Source: an uncultured Tidjanibacter sp.
GTDB lineage: Bacteria; Bacteroidota; Bacteroidia; Bacteroidales; Rikenellaceae
Assembly: GCA_944326085.1 (NCBI GenBank)
Contig: CALVCL010000012.1
Span: 62,001-126,000 of the forward strand
Reading direction: 5' to 3'
Length of the DNA: 64,000 nt
In this document: positions 47,925 to 57,550 of the stretch, piece by piece
Layout of the letters: every line of letters starts with the position of its first letter
How positions within the stretch are numbered: the stretch's first letter is position 1
Program-made: the position numbers and the translations under genes
Notes under the pieces: model-generated
Told to the model about the DNA's origin: nothing
What the model saw: the letters and a program-made list of their open reading frames with translations, nothing else
The model's database searches: none

Positions 47925-49460
47925 TCATTTGCCCCATGAGGCACGGTCAAGACTTCGATAAGTTATTGCCTCGGCCACATGCGAAGGTGCTATGTCATTC
48001 TTACCCTCCAAATCTGCTATGGTACGGGCCACCTTGATTATGCGATCGTAAGCCCTGGCCGACAAATCCAGACGCTCCATGGCGCGCTTGAGCATAGCTC
48101 CGCTTTCTGCTCCGAGACGACAGAACTCACGCAGCATAGCTGAATTCATCATAGCATTCGTATGAACTCCGGTGATACCTGAGAAACGTGCAGCCTGCCG
48201 CTCCCGTGCTGCAACCACCCTGCGTCTTATGACATCACTACCCTCCGACGATACATTATAGCCAATATCATCCAACGACACCGGCGACACTTCCACATGC
48301 AGGTCTATACGGTCAAATAACGGACCAGAGATACGGTTCATATAACGTGCTACAGAAGCCGGACTGCATACACACTCCTTCGTTGGATGGTTATAATATC
48401 CGCACGGGCACGGATTCATGGCCGCAACGAGCATGAAATTGGCTGGATACTCTATGGAATATTTGGCACGCGATACGACAACACGCTTGTCTTCAAGCGG
48501 CTGCCGCAACACCTCCAGCAAATTGCGACCGAACTCCGGAAGTTCGTCAAGAAACAGTATGCCGTTATGGGCCAACGATATTTCGCCAGGTTGAGGATTT
48601 GTTCCGCCGCCTATAAGCGCCACCTGCGACGCAAGATGATGCGGAGAACGGAACGGACGTTTCCAAATCAGTCCTCCAGTACAATCCGCTTTGCCTGCAA
48701 CTGAATGTATCTTTGTCGTTTCAAGAGCCTCATCCAATGTCATTGGTGGCATTATGGAAGGCATGCGACGCGCCAACATGGTTTTACCGGACCCTGGTGC
48801 GCCTATCATGATTACATTGTGACCGCCTGCAGCAGCAACTTCCAATGCTCTTTTCACGTGCGACTGTCCTTTAACATCGGCAAAATCTTCGCCATAAGGC
48901 GAGTTCCCATCCATCTCATCCGACAAGGCTGCATGACACGGCTCTATATTACGTTCTCCGTTAAGGAATGCAACCACATCACGCAATGACCCGACCGGCA
49001 GCACATCAAGTCCTTCTACAACGGCCGCCTCCTGCGCATTCTCATGCGGCAGTATAAGCCCGCTGAAACCTGCTGCGCGGGCATTCAAGGCAATAGGCAG
49101 AGCGCCGCGTATCGGTTTCACAGTACCGTCAAGCGACAGTTCTCCCATTATCATGTAAGTTCCAATCCTATCGGTGGCGACCTGCTCGGTTGCTGCGAGT
49201 ATGGCTATGGCTATCGTAAGATCAAGTGCCGAACCTTCCTTGCGCACATCTGCCGGAGCAAGATTGACAACAACTTTTTTGCCTGGCATTTTCAGACCGC
49301 TATTCTCGAATGCCGACCGCACACGCTCCTGGCTTTCACGCACAGCATTATCCGGAAGTCCTACAAGAAACATCCCGAGTCCCGGCGAAACATTGACCTC
49401 AACCTCTATGGTCATTGCCTCTATGCCAACCAACGTACCTGCATAACACTTAACAAACAT
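47925..49460 (-). CDS. comM: ComM/YifB-family Mg-chelatase-like AAA+ helicase
   Basis: 511 residues from ATG 49460 (MFVKCYAGTLVGIEA); the frame extends upstream across a terminator but that part is not conserved. N-terminal lon-like fold (NVSPGLGMFLVGLPDNAVRES), Walker A IGAPGSGKTMLARRMPSI, Walker B ILFLDELPEF, and a C-terminal Mg-chelatase part. ComM is a hexameric helicase that drives branch migration during natural transformation. A Cys group (CPCGYYNHPTKECVC) sits in the AAA+ core, as in homologues. It lies between dnaB and comEC. Confidence 0.93.
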   Translation of the reverse strand: MFVKCYAGTLVGIEAMTIEVEVNVSPGLGMFLVGLPDNAVRESQERVRSAFENSGLKMPGKKVVVNLAPADVRKEGSALDLTIAIAILAATEQVATDRIGTYMIMGELSLDGTVKPIRGALPIALNARAAGFSGLILPHENAQEAAVVEGLDVLPVGSLRDVVAFLNGERNIEPCHAALSDEMDGNSPYGEDFADVKGQSHVKRALEVAAAGGHNVIMIGAPGSGKTMLARRMPSIMPPMTLDEALETTKIHSVAGKADCTGGLIWKRPFRSPHHLASQVALIGGGTNPQPGEISLAHNGILFLDELPEFGRNLLEVLRQPLEDKRVVVSRAKYSIEYPANFMLVAAMNPCPCGYYNHPTKECVCSPASVARYMNRISGPLFDRIDLHVEVSPVSLDDIGYNVSSEGSDVIRRRVVAARERQAARFSGITGVHTNAMMNSAMLREFCRLGAESGAMLKRAMERLDLSARAYDRIIKVARTIADLEGKNDIAPSHVAEAITYRSLDRASWGK

Positions 49461-49465
49461 ATACC

Positions 49466-49499
49466 TTAAAAAGAGCGGCCCGCACCAATAGTGCGGACC
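49466..49499 (-). terminator. dnaB terminator
   Basis: A 9-base-pair stem with one G-U pair (49477-49485 with 49491-49499, 5-base loop) followed on the minus strand by CTCTTTTTAAGG. Confidence 0.8.
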
Positions 49500-49546
49500 C
49501 TGAAATGACACATCTCTAAAAGCTATACAGCCCCGTACTGCCGAAA

Positions 49547-51097
49547 TCAAAACGGACTTTCCTCATCGAACGTTTTCATCGGCCGCCCGAACGAGCCTCC
49601 ACCCGTATCGAACCCTGTATCGAATTCCGCTGCACCGACGCCGGAAAACGAATTGTAGTCATCCCCTTCGTTCATACTGCTGTCAATAATCGTTCCCGCA
49701 TCATCATCGTAATCGAGAAAGCGAGCCTGCTCCTTACGGAAGCGCAGTTTTACAGTATCGGTCGCACCGTTACGGTGCTTGGCGAGTATTATCTCCGCCA
49801 TACCTGCCGTAGGATTGCCGTCCTCATCTTGCGTAAATCCAAAATACTCCGGACGGTGTATAAATGCCACGATATCGGCATCCTGTTCTATGGCTCCCGA
49901 TTCTCGAAGGTCTGACAGTTGCGGTCGCTTAAGTCCCGAGCGCGACTCTATAGAACGGTTAAGCTGCGAAAGGGCTATAATAGGAATATTCAACTCTTTG
50001 GCAATGGATTTCAAACCTCGCGAAATGGAGGCCACCTCCTGTTCGCGATTGCCGCGACTGTCTGACGTACCGGTCATCAACTGAAGATAGTCAATGATTA
50101 TAATCTGTATATCATGCTGGGCCTTAAGCCTTCGGGCTTTGGAACGAAGCTCGGCTATCGAAAGTGCCGGCGTATCGTCTATATAAAGCGGAGCAGTAGG
50201 CAATATACGTGTGGTTTGCTCAAGATGGCGCCACTGTTCCTGCGACAAACGTCCACTGCGCACATCGGATGACGAAAGCCCCGATTCGGCCACGATAAGC
50301 CTCATCATCAACTGTACGGCACTCATTTCAAGCGAAAAGAATGCTACCGCCTTATCATGGTCTATTGCCATATTGCGGGCCATGGATAACACAAATGCCG
50401 TTTTACCCATGGAAGGACGTGCTGCAATGATAATAAGGTCTGAAGGCTGCCAGCCAAGCGTAAGCTGGTCGAGATGTGTAAACCCTGTTGGCACACCATT
50501 CATTGTCCCTCCCTGCGCATGAGCCTCTTCGATGGTCTTCATCGCCTTGTCAAACACAAAACCCGCACTCTGTATATCTCGTTTTATGTGTCCTTCCGAT
50601 ACCTTGAATATTTCACCCTCTGCATAATCGATGAGATCCGTCACATCCGTACTCTCATCGTATGATCTGCGCTGTATCTCGGTAGAGGCACGTATCAGCT
50701 CCCTCTGTACATACTTTTGAGCTATGATAGTAGCGTGGAATTCTATATTCATGGCCGAAGCCACCTTCTGCGTAAGCTGGGCAAGAAACGGTGCACCTCC
50801 CACCTCCTTGAGTTTCTTATGCTTCTTCAGCTTTTCAGTAACAGTCAGCAAGTCTATCGGTTTGTTTTCGGCACACAATTCCTCCATTGCACGAAAAATT
50901 GTCTTGTGCGTGTCGAGATAGAATGCATCCGCCGTAAGGAACTCCTGTACAGTGGTTATGCTGTCACCCTCAAGCATCAACGCACCAAGCACGGCCTCTT
51001 CGAGCTCGACAGCCTGCGGCGGAAGCATTCCGGCATTTTCCGACAGGTTTTCATAAGCCTGTCTGTTATTCTGACTCGGTGTATATGACTTGGCCAT
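49547..51097 (-). CDS. dnaB: replicative DNA helicase
   Basis: 516 residues. N-terminal helical domain (MLPPQAVELEEAVLGALMLE), linker, then the RecA-like motor with Walker A ARPSMGKTAFVLSMA near residue 225, VAFFSLEM, IIIIDYLQLM (Walker B) and the arginine finger region KHRNGATDTV. The C-terminus is extended by about 60 acidic and Gly-rich residues. No intein is seen. It may be driven by a near-consensus -7 element (minus strand TACCTTTA, 51118-51125). It precedes comM, with a terminator between. Confidence 0.96.
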   Translation of the reverse strand: MAKSYTPSQNNRQAYENLSENAGMLPPQAVELEEAVLGALMLEGDSITTVQEFLTADAFYLDTHKTIFRAMEELCAENKPIDLLTVTEKLKKHKKLKEVGGAPFLAQLTQKVASAMNIEFHATIIAQKYVQRELIRASTEIQRRSYDESTDVTDLIDYAEGEIFKVSEGHIKRDIQSAGFVFDKAMKTIEEAHAQGGTMNGVPTGFTHLDQLTLGWQPSDLIIIAARPSMGKTAFVLSMARNMAIDHDKAVAFFSLEMSAVQLMMRLIVAESGLSSSDVRSGRLSQEQWRHLEQTTRILPTAPLYIDDTPALSIAELRSKARRLKAQHDIQIIIIDYLQLMTGTSDSRGNREQEVASISRGLKSIAKELNIPIIALSQLNRSIESRSGLKRPQLSDLRESGAIEQDADIVAFIHRPEYFGFTQDEDGNPTAGMAEIILAKHRNGATDTVKLRFRKEQARFLDYDDDAGTIIDSSMNEGDDYNSFSGVGAAEFDTGFDTGGGSFGRPMKTFDEESPF

Positions 51098-51127
51098 CTA
51101 TCTTTAATTTTGGTGTGTAAAGGTAAC

Positions 51128-51158
51128 AAAAAAGGCGCAGGCATAAGCCACACACCTT
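51128..51158 (-). terminator. terminator of the CDF transporter gene
   Basis: Minus strand AAGGTG...CGCCTT outer stem with an inner GGC/GCC stem, followed by six T residues (plus A run 51128-51133). Confidence 0.65.
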
Positions 51159-51188
51159 CCATAAAGTTTCAAACCCGTCAACCGCATG

Positions 51189-52169
51189 TCAGTGGCAATG
51201 ACTTCCACAGTCGCCGCAAACGCATCCATTGCCGTCGGGATATTCGAACTCAAGCGTAGAATGAGTAATTCCCATATCCTCCAGAAGATGTTTCACGGAT
51301 GATTTTACAGCCCCTTCAAATTCGGCACTTCCAATCACAACGTGTGCTGTCAGTGCATTCTCTGTAGTGCTTATAGCCCATATATGTATATGGTGAATAT
51401 CAGACACTCTCGGTTCAGCATCCATCACTCTGCGACGAACATCATCTGGCGATACCATGCCGACAGGTACGCCATCGAGCGACAGGCGCAAACTGTCTGA
51501 AAGAAGACGCACAGTAGAGATGAGTATCACAACGGCAATGACTATACCTATAATCGGGTCGATGAAGTACCAACCTGTAAATCCGATTATAATACCAGAC
51601 ACCACGACGCCAAACGATACAAGTGCATCTGCTGCCATATGCATAAACGCCCCCTTTACATTAAGGTCCTTCTTGCGGTCCTTAACGAACAACCATGCCG
51701 TAAAGGCATTTACTACAATACCTACACCTGCCACCCATGCAATTGCACCACCCTCGACGGGATGCGGGTTACGCAGTTTTTCAACGCTTTCCCAAAGTAT
51801 CACGCCTACCGCCACAAGGAGTATGCAGGCATTCAGCAGTGATACGAGTACGGTACTTTTCTTGTAACCGTAAGTATATTTCTGACTAGGCTTAACCTGT
51901 GCCAATTTGAATGCCAACAATGCAAGAACAAGGCTGACAACATCGCTCAGGTTGTGTCCCGCATCCGAAATAAGCGACACTGAACTGAGCGCAATGCCCG
52001 CTACCAGTTCTATCACGACATATACTATATTCAGCACTATGCCGACAATGAACGCCTTGTTCAAATGGTCCAGTCCGGACGCATGATTGTGGACGTGCAG
52101 ATGTCCTCCGTGTTTATGGCCATGGGTATCTTCTCCCGCATGGTGTCCATATTCATCTATGCTGCTCAT
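51189..52169 (-). CDS. cation diffusion facilitator (CzcD/ZitB-like zinc exporter)
   Basis: 326 residues from ATG 52169; an earlier in-frame ATG (52193) overlaps a -7 element and is rejected. A His-rich N-terminus (GHKHGGHLHVHNH) precedes six membrane helices; metal sites are SDAGHNLSD in helix 2 and HMAADALVS in helix 5, the H/D pattern of zinc-type CDFs. The cytoplasmic C-terminal domain includes IHHIHIWAIST, and the tail CVCGDCGSHCH adds metal-binding Cys/His. It should export Zn or similar ions by proton exchange. It appears monocistronic. Confidence 0.93.
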   Translation of the reverse strand: MSSIDEYGHHAGEDTHGHKHGGHLHVHNHASGLDHLNKAFIVGIVLNIVYVVIELVAGIALSSVSLISDAGHNLSDVVSLVLALLAFKLAQVKPSQKYTYGYKKSTVLVSLLNACILLVAVGVILWESVEKLRNPHPVEGGAIAWVAGVGIVVNAFTAWLFVKDRKKDLNVKGAFMHMAADALVSFGVVVSGIIIGFTGWYFIDPIIGIVIAVVILISTVRLLSDSLRLSLDGVPVGMVSPDDVRRRVMDAEPRVSDIHHIHIWAISTTENALTAHVVIGSAEFEGAVKSSVKHLLEDMGITHSTLEFEYPDGNGCVCGDCGSHCH

Positions 52170-52181
52170 AAACTTTTTAAT

Positions 52182-52189
52182 CAAAGCTA
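52182..52189 (-). promoter_or_regulatory. -7 promoter element of the CDF transporter gene
   Basis: Minus strand TAGCTTTG, exact TAnnTTTG, 12 bases upstream of the chosen ATG at 52169. Confidence 0.5.
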
Positions 52190-52316
52190 CCACAATTTAC
52201 CCACCATTTCAATACCTATAATACGGTATTCGCATGTTTCTTCCTACATTCAAATCAAGTGTAGCATGCGTAGCTGAATCGGCCGTTACAACCACAACAA
52301 GACGTTTTGTTTGTGG

Positions 52317-52898
52317 TTAGAACTCAACCGTAGGCACAGCCTCGTCACCATCGGTCGCTTCGAAATAAGGATACTGCCCGAACCCGAACATTCCGGCTAT
52401 CAAATTTGTCGGGAAACGACGTACCTTGGTATTGTAAGCTCTTGCCGCATTGTTGAAGTTACGACGTTCGGTCGCAATCCTATTTTCTGTACCCTCCAAC
52501 TGTGCCTGAAGTTCGGAAAAATTCTGGTTTGCCTTCAGATCAGGATAGTTCTCCTGTATGAAAAGCAAACGTCCGAGTGCATTGGTAAGTTCTCCCTGCG
52601 CCTGCTGGAACTGCTGCATGCTCTCGGCGGTCAGGTTTTCGGCATCTATGGTAGTCTGTGTTGCACGCGCCCTTGCTGCTACAACATCTTCAAGCGTCGT
52701 GGATTCGTGCGACGCATATCCCTTCACGGTATTTACAAGATTTGGTATAAGGTCGCTTCTGCGCTGGTATTGGTTCTCTACCTGCGACCATGCAGTCTTT
52801 ACACCTTCTTCCTGCTTCACAAGCGAGTTATAACCGCTCACACCCCATATGGCAACAATGGCCACAATGGCTATAATCACGATCCATCCTTTTTTCAT
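52317..52898 (-). CDS. lemA: LemA family protein
   Basis: 193 residues. N-terminal signal anchor (WIVIIAIVAIVAIWGVSGYN), then the LemA four-helix body: VKTAWSQVENQYQRRSDLIPNLVNTVKGYA and FSELQAQLEGTENRIATERRNFNNAARAYN. The protein stays membrane-attached with the body outside the cytoplasm; its function is unknown. It follows the TPM-domain gene by 48 bases, the usual LemA/YgcG pairing. Confidence 0.93.
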   Translation of the reverse strand: MKKGWIVIIAIVAIVAIWGVSGYNSLVKQEEGVKTAWSQVENQYQRRSDLIPNLVNTVKGYASHESTTLEDVVAARARATQTTIDAENLTAESMQQFQQAQGELTNALGRLLFIQENYPDLKANQNFSELQAQLEGTENRIATERRNFNNAARAYNTKVRRFPTNLIAGMFGFGQYPYFEATDGDEAVPTVEF

Positions 52899-52946
52899 AA
52901 TTTCAGATACAATTTATTGTTTGTTTTTCAATTTACACATTGTTCA

Positions 52947-53885
52947 TTAAAATCTCCCGCTGGCTCCGCCTCCGCCGAAACTTCCTCCGCCGAAACCGCC
53001 GCCTCCACTGAAGCCACCTCCGCCGCTACCGAACATTCCGCCGCCCATACCTCCGATAATCATTCCTCCGCCGGAATGTCCGCCGTTACGCGAACGGGAA
53101 TTACGCTTACGAACTACATGCCTGCAACGGCTGCACACATAAGTCGTCTCTGTCATTACCGTATCGCTATCCTTATATAGTTGTATCGTATCTCCTTTCT
53201 GCAACGTACGGTGATGACATTTCGGGCACAGTCTGTCCAAACCTAACGCCACGACTATTAGTTTCCACAATATATATCCTCCTACCAGCAAAAACGGCAG
53301 CAGAAATATAAACGGTATTCTATTTCCTGTCTCGCCATATCTATCAGCACCGATATAATCGGCCGGACGCCCCTGCAACACATCACATATCGCCGTCATA
53401 CCAGCCAGCATACCACCATTCCAATCACCGTTCCGAAAATATGGCAGCATGAGATTGTTGATTATCCTTTTAAGAAGTGCATCCGGAAGATCTCCCTCCA
53501 AACCGTAACCTGTTTGTATCTCTATGGCTCCCTGGTCTATAACAAGCAGTACCCCCAAGCCATCGTCGGTATCTCCGCGTCCCACTCCCCACGACATGAC
53601 AAGACGCTGCAGAAAATCGAACGGCTCGTCATTGCCTATCGAATTTACGGCAACCACAGCAACCTGTGCACGGCCGCTTTCCTTCAAGGCATACAGCATC
53701 GTATCCATACGATAAACAGTCTCGCGCGACAACAATCCGTCGGGATTGCTAACAAAACGTCGGCTATCGGTCTTCTGTACATTAGGAATGTCTTCCACAC
53801 GATATGTACGCGGAACTGCGGCCGACAAAATGCCGACAACCGACAAAGCCAATACCAATGCGAGAAATATTTTTTTCATAACCAA
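52947..53885 (-). CDS. TPM-domain (YgcG-like) exported membrane protein
   Basis: 312 residues. A signal peptide (VLALSVVGILSAAVP) precedes a TPM domain at about residues 40-170 (LSRETVYRMDTMLYALKES, QVAVVAVNSIG, GVLLVIDQGAIEIQTGYGLEGDLPD, shown in parts), then one membrane helix (FIFLLPFLLVGGYILW), a Cys4 zinc-ribbon-like segment (LCPKCHHR and CSRCRH) and a Gly-rich tail (GGGFGGGSFGGGGASG). TPM proteins pair with LemA; a role in membrane-protein quality control has been proposed for relatives but is unproven here. It heads the TPM-lemA pair. Confidence 0.9.
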   Translation of the reverse strand: MVMKKIFLALVLALSVVGILSAAVPRTYRVEDIPNVQKTDSRRFVSNPDGLLSRETVYRMDTMLYALKESGRAQVAVVAVNSIGNDEPFDFLQRLVMSWGVGRGDTDDGLGVLLVIDQGAIEIQTGYGLEGDLPDALLKRIINNLMLPYFRNGDWNGGMLAGMTAICDVLQGRPADYIGADRYGETGNRIPFIFLLPFLLVGGYILWKLIVVALGLDRLCPKCHHRTLQKGDTIQLYKDSDTVMTETTYVCSRCRHVVRKRNSRSRNGGHSGGGMIIGGMGGGMFGSGGGGFSGGGGFGGGSFGGGGASGRF

Positions 53886-53898
53886 CAGTCAATGAGTA

Positions 53899-53906
53899 CA
53901 AAAATA
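53899..53906 (-). promoter_or_regulatory. -7 promoter element of the TPM-lemA operon
   Basis: Minus strand TATTTTTG, exact TAnnTTTG, 13 bases upstream of the TPM gene's ATG. Confidence 0.5.
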
Positions 53907-53971
53907 TATTTTTTACCTTAAAAATAGCATCAACACCAAATAATACGGCAAATCCGACAGTAACATACGCA

Positions 53972-55321
53972 TCATTCCACATTACAGCAATACAGCGCAT
54001 AACGCTCAATGACCTTATCAACAAATGCAAGCGTCTCATCCGCGCCCCTGAACCTGCGGAACTTTATGACATCGGAAGTAAAATTATTGTCGCCCAACAG
54101 TTCAAGACAGTGCGACACATCATCCCATGCATCCGGATTTTCCCCTTCGGCCGCCGCCAGCCTGCGAGCAGAACGTATCGTACCTATTCCGCAGTTGTAA
54201 GCGGCCAGCACTATGCTGAACCTGTCAACAGGCAATACATTGTCACCGAATCCTATAGACTCATCCATTTCCTTCAGTAGCTTTGCAGCCACAGTGATAT
54301 TCACCTTAGGGTCGGACAATTGAGAATTTTTTACACCAAAATGACGTGCTGTTATAGGCATTATCTGCATTATTCCATGCGCACCAGCACCGGAACGCAC
54401 ATTCTGACGAAAGCCAGACTCATTGTAGGCAATAGCCGAAAGCAAACGCCAATCAATACCTTCCTCTTCACCCACCTGACGCATAACATCATCCCATATG
54501 GATATGCCGCCCACTATACCGTTATTACGCTTCAGTTGTTTAGCGGCAGCAATTGCTTCACGTACACTGTACTCATCGCATACATATTTGTAATCGTCAG
54601 TTTGGACATAACCGTCCATCCATTTTTTAAAATCACTATACAACTGGTTATCTGATGAATTGAAAACAATATCGACTACAACTTTCTCCCTGAATTCATA
54701 TATAAGTCTGACGTCCTTCATCAGTTTCATTACAAACTGAGCTTCATTTGCCTCACAAACCAGGAAATCAAACTGTCCGTCGGTCAGCCCGTCCACAAGT
54801 TCATAACAATCTTTCGGAGAAAAGAAAAGTTCCGCACGGCGCAGCGTATCCAGAAGCATATCATATCCCCGGGTAGACCTGAAGCCCCACGGCATCATCA
54901 CGGTCCCATTGCCGACTGTGGCCGACAAAGATCCTTCTACCGGAGGCGCCATGCCGAGCAATACGTAGTGTGTAGTACTCAATGTCATGGAAGTGACATC
55001 TTTTGCGTGTCCACACCCTATCATCAAGCCGACATCGAACCTGCCAGCACCGACATTCCGGACAACATCGGGCGAGACTACATCAGTTGACAGACTCAAC
55101 CGATAACCCATGCTGTCGGAATACGCTTTAAGCAAACCGTAAGAATATCCGTAACGTTCACCGCCAACAACTACATAACCTGGCACATCGGATGCCACGC
55201 ATACGTTCAACAGGCTGTCCACACGAACATTATGACGACTGCACGATACGTACTCATTGCGGTCACATCCTAGGAACGACAAAACGAGGAATAAGACTAT
55301 GATTATATTTCTGTAAAACAT
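53972..55321 (-). CDS. MltF-like membrane-bound lytic transglycosylase
   Basis: 449 residues. Lipobox LSFLGC near residue 19. Residues about 30-265 form a periplasmic amino-acid-binding-type domain (SBP_bac_3), and residues about 280-440 the transglycosylase: IAYNESGF with the catalytic Glu, AGAHGIMQIMPITA and LAAYNCGIGTI. It cleaves peptidoglycan glycans to 1,6-anhydro-muropeptides at the membrane. It lies 52 bases downstream of the porin gene; a near-match to the -7 element (minus TACCTTTC, 55342-55349) is present upstream. Confidence 0.92.
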   Translation of the reverse strand: MFYRNIIIVLFLVLSFLGCDRNEYVSCSRHNVRVDSLLNVCVASDVPGYVVVGGERYGYSYGLLKAYSDSMGYRLSLSTDVVSPDVVRNVGAGRFDVGLMIGCGHAKDVTSMTLSTTHYVLLGMAPPVEGSLSATVGNGTVMMPWGFRSTRGYDMLLDTLRRAELFFSPKDCYELVDGLTDGQFDFLVCEANEAQFVMKLMKDVRLIYEFREKVVVDIVFNSSDNQLYSDFKKWMDGYVQTDDYKYVCDEYSVREAIAAAKQLKRNNGIVGGISIWDDVMRQVGEEEGIDWRLLSAIAYNESGFRQNVRSGAGAHGIMQIMPITARHFGVKNSQLSDPKVNITVAAKLLKEMDESIGFGDNVLPVDRFSIVLAAYNCGIGTIRSARRLAAAEGENPDAWDDVSHCLELLGDNNFTSDVIKFRRFRGADETLAFVDKVIERYALYCCNVE

Positions 55322-55373
55322 CCGTTATCTCTGTTATGCAGGAAAGGTAGACATAACCGTAAGACCAGTTACG

Positions 55374-57482
55374 TTAATCGTAGAAACCCCACGACACTCC
55401 AATCTTGAATACACGACGGTTGAGCGGATAGTGCAGCACCTGGAAATATTCTCTCGTATCGAAAACATCCTGATTCAAATGAGCTACCTTCAGGAATATA
55501 CGCATACGCTTCCATTTGGCCACTACATAAAAGTCAAGCATCGGATAACCTCCCACTTCAACTTCCCGCTGATTATAAAACTGGCCGGTAGCCGGATTGT
55601 ATCCAAATGCATAATATTTAGTGTTATACCTGCCATCGATACCTATCTTGAAACGCAGAACATCGCGTACGGCATCGAACTCAAAAAAATACGACAGATA
55701 CGCACTGACCAATGGCACAGGAGCAACTTCCTGATTTGAACTCCACTGGACTAGGACACGATGGTTTAGATGCAGACCTCCAATCTTAAAGTCCTTACGT
55801 GCATATATGCCTGTCACACTGACTATGTCAGACGCTTGGTGCGGCATGGCATCGGCACCGTAATACACGGCATTACCGAGCACATTTTGGTAAAAAGCAG
55901 CCTCTGCATTTACCGTAGGAGCAGCAAGCTTAATCTCCAGACGCGACTCGTTTTCTTTTCTGAAAGAATTCTCCCAAATGAAGTGATTTGAATAGAACGA
56001 CTGACTCCAATACGCCGGCTCATGCAATGAATAGCTGAACCGCCCCGACAATGACACAGGATGCTCGCCGAAATATATGCTCAACGTGGCCTGTGCTTCG
56101 GCATCCAAATCGTTTTGTCTGTATCCAAGCGGCACATACCGCAACTGCCCCTTCCAGTCGAAATACTTTCTGAACTTACCGTCCACCGCTCCGTACACAT
56201 AAAAACTTTCACGTGCCACAGGCTTGCGCCTTCCGGTCAGATAATCATTTTCACGAAACTGATAATAGCGGTGTATGTCAAGTCCTATACCGGCATCGAC
56301 AGTACCGACAATCGCATCCCTATCCCACGGCTGCAACTGTACGAACAGTTTATTCGACAGTTTCGACTCCATTGTAGAATCTCGCGATGCCGTATTGTTG
56401 ATATACCAGTTTTCATAATAAGGGCGCGTAGGCATCGGTGCCGTTTCCGAACCTCCCGTAGGGTCTACGGAATACATACCGTCATACGTATCCGTATAAA
56501 GTCTTGTCCACTTATCATACTGGAACGAATATCCCACATAAACTGCAGGCACTCCAGCCATCGAAAAATCGTCATCAGTCAACCGACGCAGCGGTATACC
56601 ATAGCTGTGCCACGTATAGAACGTATTGTTCTTCATTATGTTCTGGGCATCAGACAGCATGAACGGTATATCGAACGGCTGTTCCACATCCTGGCCCGTC
56701 ACATACCAGTCGTCTATCACGCCGCCGTTTTCCTGCATCCTTATCGTGTTGAATATATACCCTGCATAGGCGGTATAGCGCTTGCCGTTATGTGACACTC
56801 CTATAGAAAAATCCGTATCCCTCGTCGACTGATGTTCATAGATGCCTTTAGTTCCCATAGTATGGAATGTCACATTAAAGCCTGTCGAAGGAGTTATGTT
56901 CTGGGCATGGACTATGGATATGTTCTCCTCGGCATACTGTCTCTGTCCTGCTGTAATGTAGCCAAGCTGCGTAAACGGAGTCTTTACGTTATAAAAAGGT
57001 GCATTCTCAGGAGTATATAGATAAGAATACATCGGCTGCGCCATCTGAAAATCGCGAAATTGCGGGCGGGCATAATACCCCAACGGAATCGACGGTGCAC
57101 CAAGGTTACCTACATATGCATCTCCTACGCCATCCTTAAGGAACGGATAATCTATCTGATAGTCGTAAAGAGTGGAATCTATCTGCGCCATCTCTATACG
57201 GTTCATTGACATGTTTATGTTCCACACGAAATTTTTGCGTGCCCTTATGGAGTCATTAAAAAAATACGACTCCAAAGGCTTGCGTTCCTTCTTCGTGGTA
57301 TCCATATTCGCCGAGTCGACTTGATTGTCCGTGGACTGAAACGGATTTGCCCCCATCGCGTTAAGAGCGTTCATCCCCCTTGTCATATTGGGATCCAGTG
57401 TAGGATACTGCCCGTACGCCCTGCCGACAAACGGTGCAAAGGACAGGATGAGCAGTACCAATACTGCAAACCTATATTTCAT
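55374..57482 (-). CDS. putative outer-membrane porin (Porin_10 type)
   Basis: 702 residues from ATG 57482 (MKYRFAVLVLLILSFAPF signal peptide); an in-frame ATG at 57500 adds six residues. The body is rich in alternating aromatic beta-strands (YEHQSTRDTDFSIGVSHNGKRYTAYAGYIF in parts, SLSGRFSYSLHEPAYWSQSFY) and ends in FKIGVSWGFYD, a terminal aromatic barrel strand. It matches the large putative porins of Bacteroidota, whose substrate is unknown. It has a promoter element of its own and lies after pssA. Confidence 0.85.
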   Translation of the reverse strand: MKYRFAVLVLLILSFAPFVGRAYGQYPTLDPNMTRGMNALNAMGANPFQSTDNQVDSANMDTTKKERKPLESYFFNDSIRARKNFVWNINMSMNRIEMAQIDSTLYDYQIDYPFLKDGVGDAYVGNLGAPSIPLGYYARPQFRDFQMAQPMYSYLYTPENAPFYNVKTPFTQLGYITAGQRQYAEENISIVHAQNITPSTGFNVTFHTMGTKGIYEHQSTRDTDFSIGVSHNGKRYTAYAGYIFNTIRMQENGGVIDDWYVTGQDVEQPFDIPFMLSDAQNIMKNNTFYTWHSYGIPLRRLTDDDFSMAGVPAVYVGYSFQYDKWTRLYTDTYDGMYSVDPTGGSETAPMPTRPYYENWYINNTASRDSTMESKLSNKLFVQLQPWDRDAIVGTVDAGIGLDIHRYYQFRENDYLTGRRKPVARESFYVYGAVDGKFRKYFDWKGQLRYVPLGYRQNDLDAEAQATLSIYFGEHPVSLSGRFSYSLHEPAYWSQSFYSNHFIWENSFRKENESRLEIKLAAPTVNAEAAFYQNVLGNAVYYGADAMPHQASDIVSVTGIYARKDFKIGGLHLNHRVLVQWSSNQEVAPVPLVSAYLSYFFEFDAVRDVLRFKIGIDGRYNTKYYAFGYNPATGQFYNQREVEVGGYPMLDFYVVAKWKRMRIFLKVAHLNQDVFDTREYFQVLHYPLNRRVFKIGVSWGFYD

Positions 57483-57523
57483 ACCGGCAAATCCAGCCAT
57501 TCGTCACATCAAATTTAAAGGTG

Positions 57524-57531
57524 CAAAGATA
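57524..57531 (-). promoter_or_regulatory. -7 promoter element of the porin gene
   Basis: Minus strand TATCTTTG, exact TAnnTTTG, 23 bases before ATG 57500 and 41 before ATG 57482. Confidence 0.6.
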
Positions 57532-57550
57532 ACATTTTTCCTGCCCTCTC

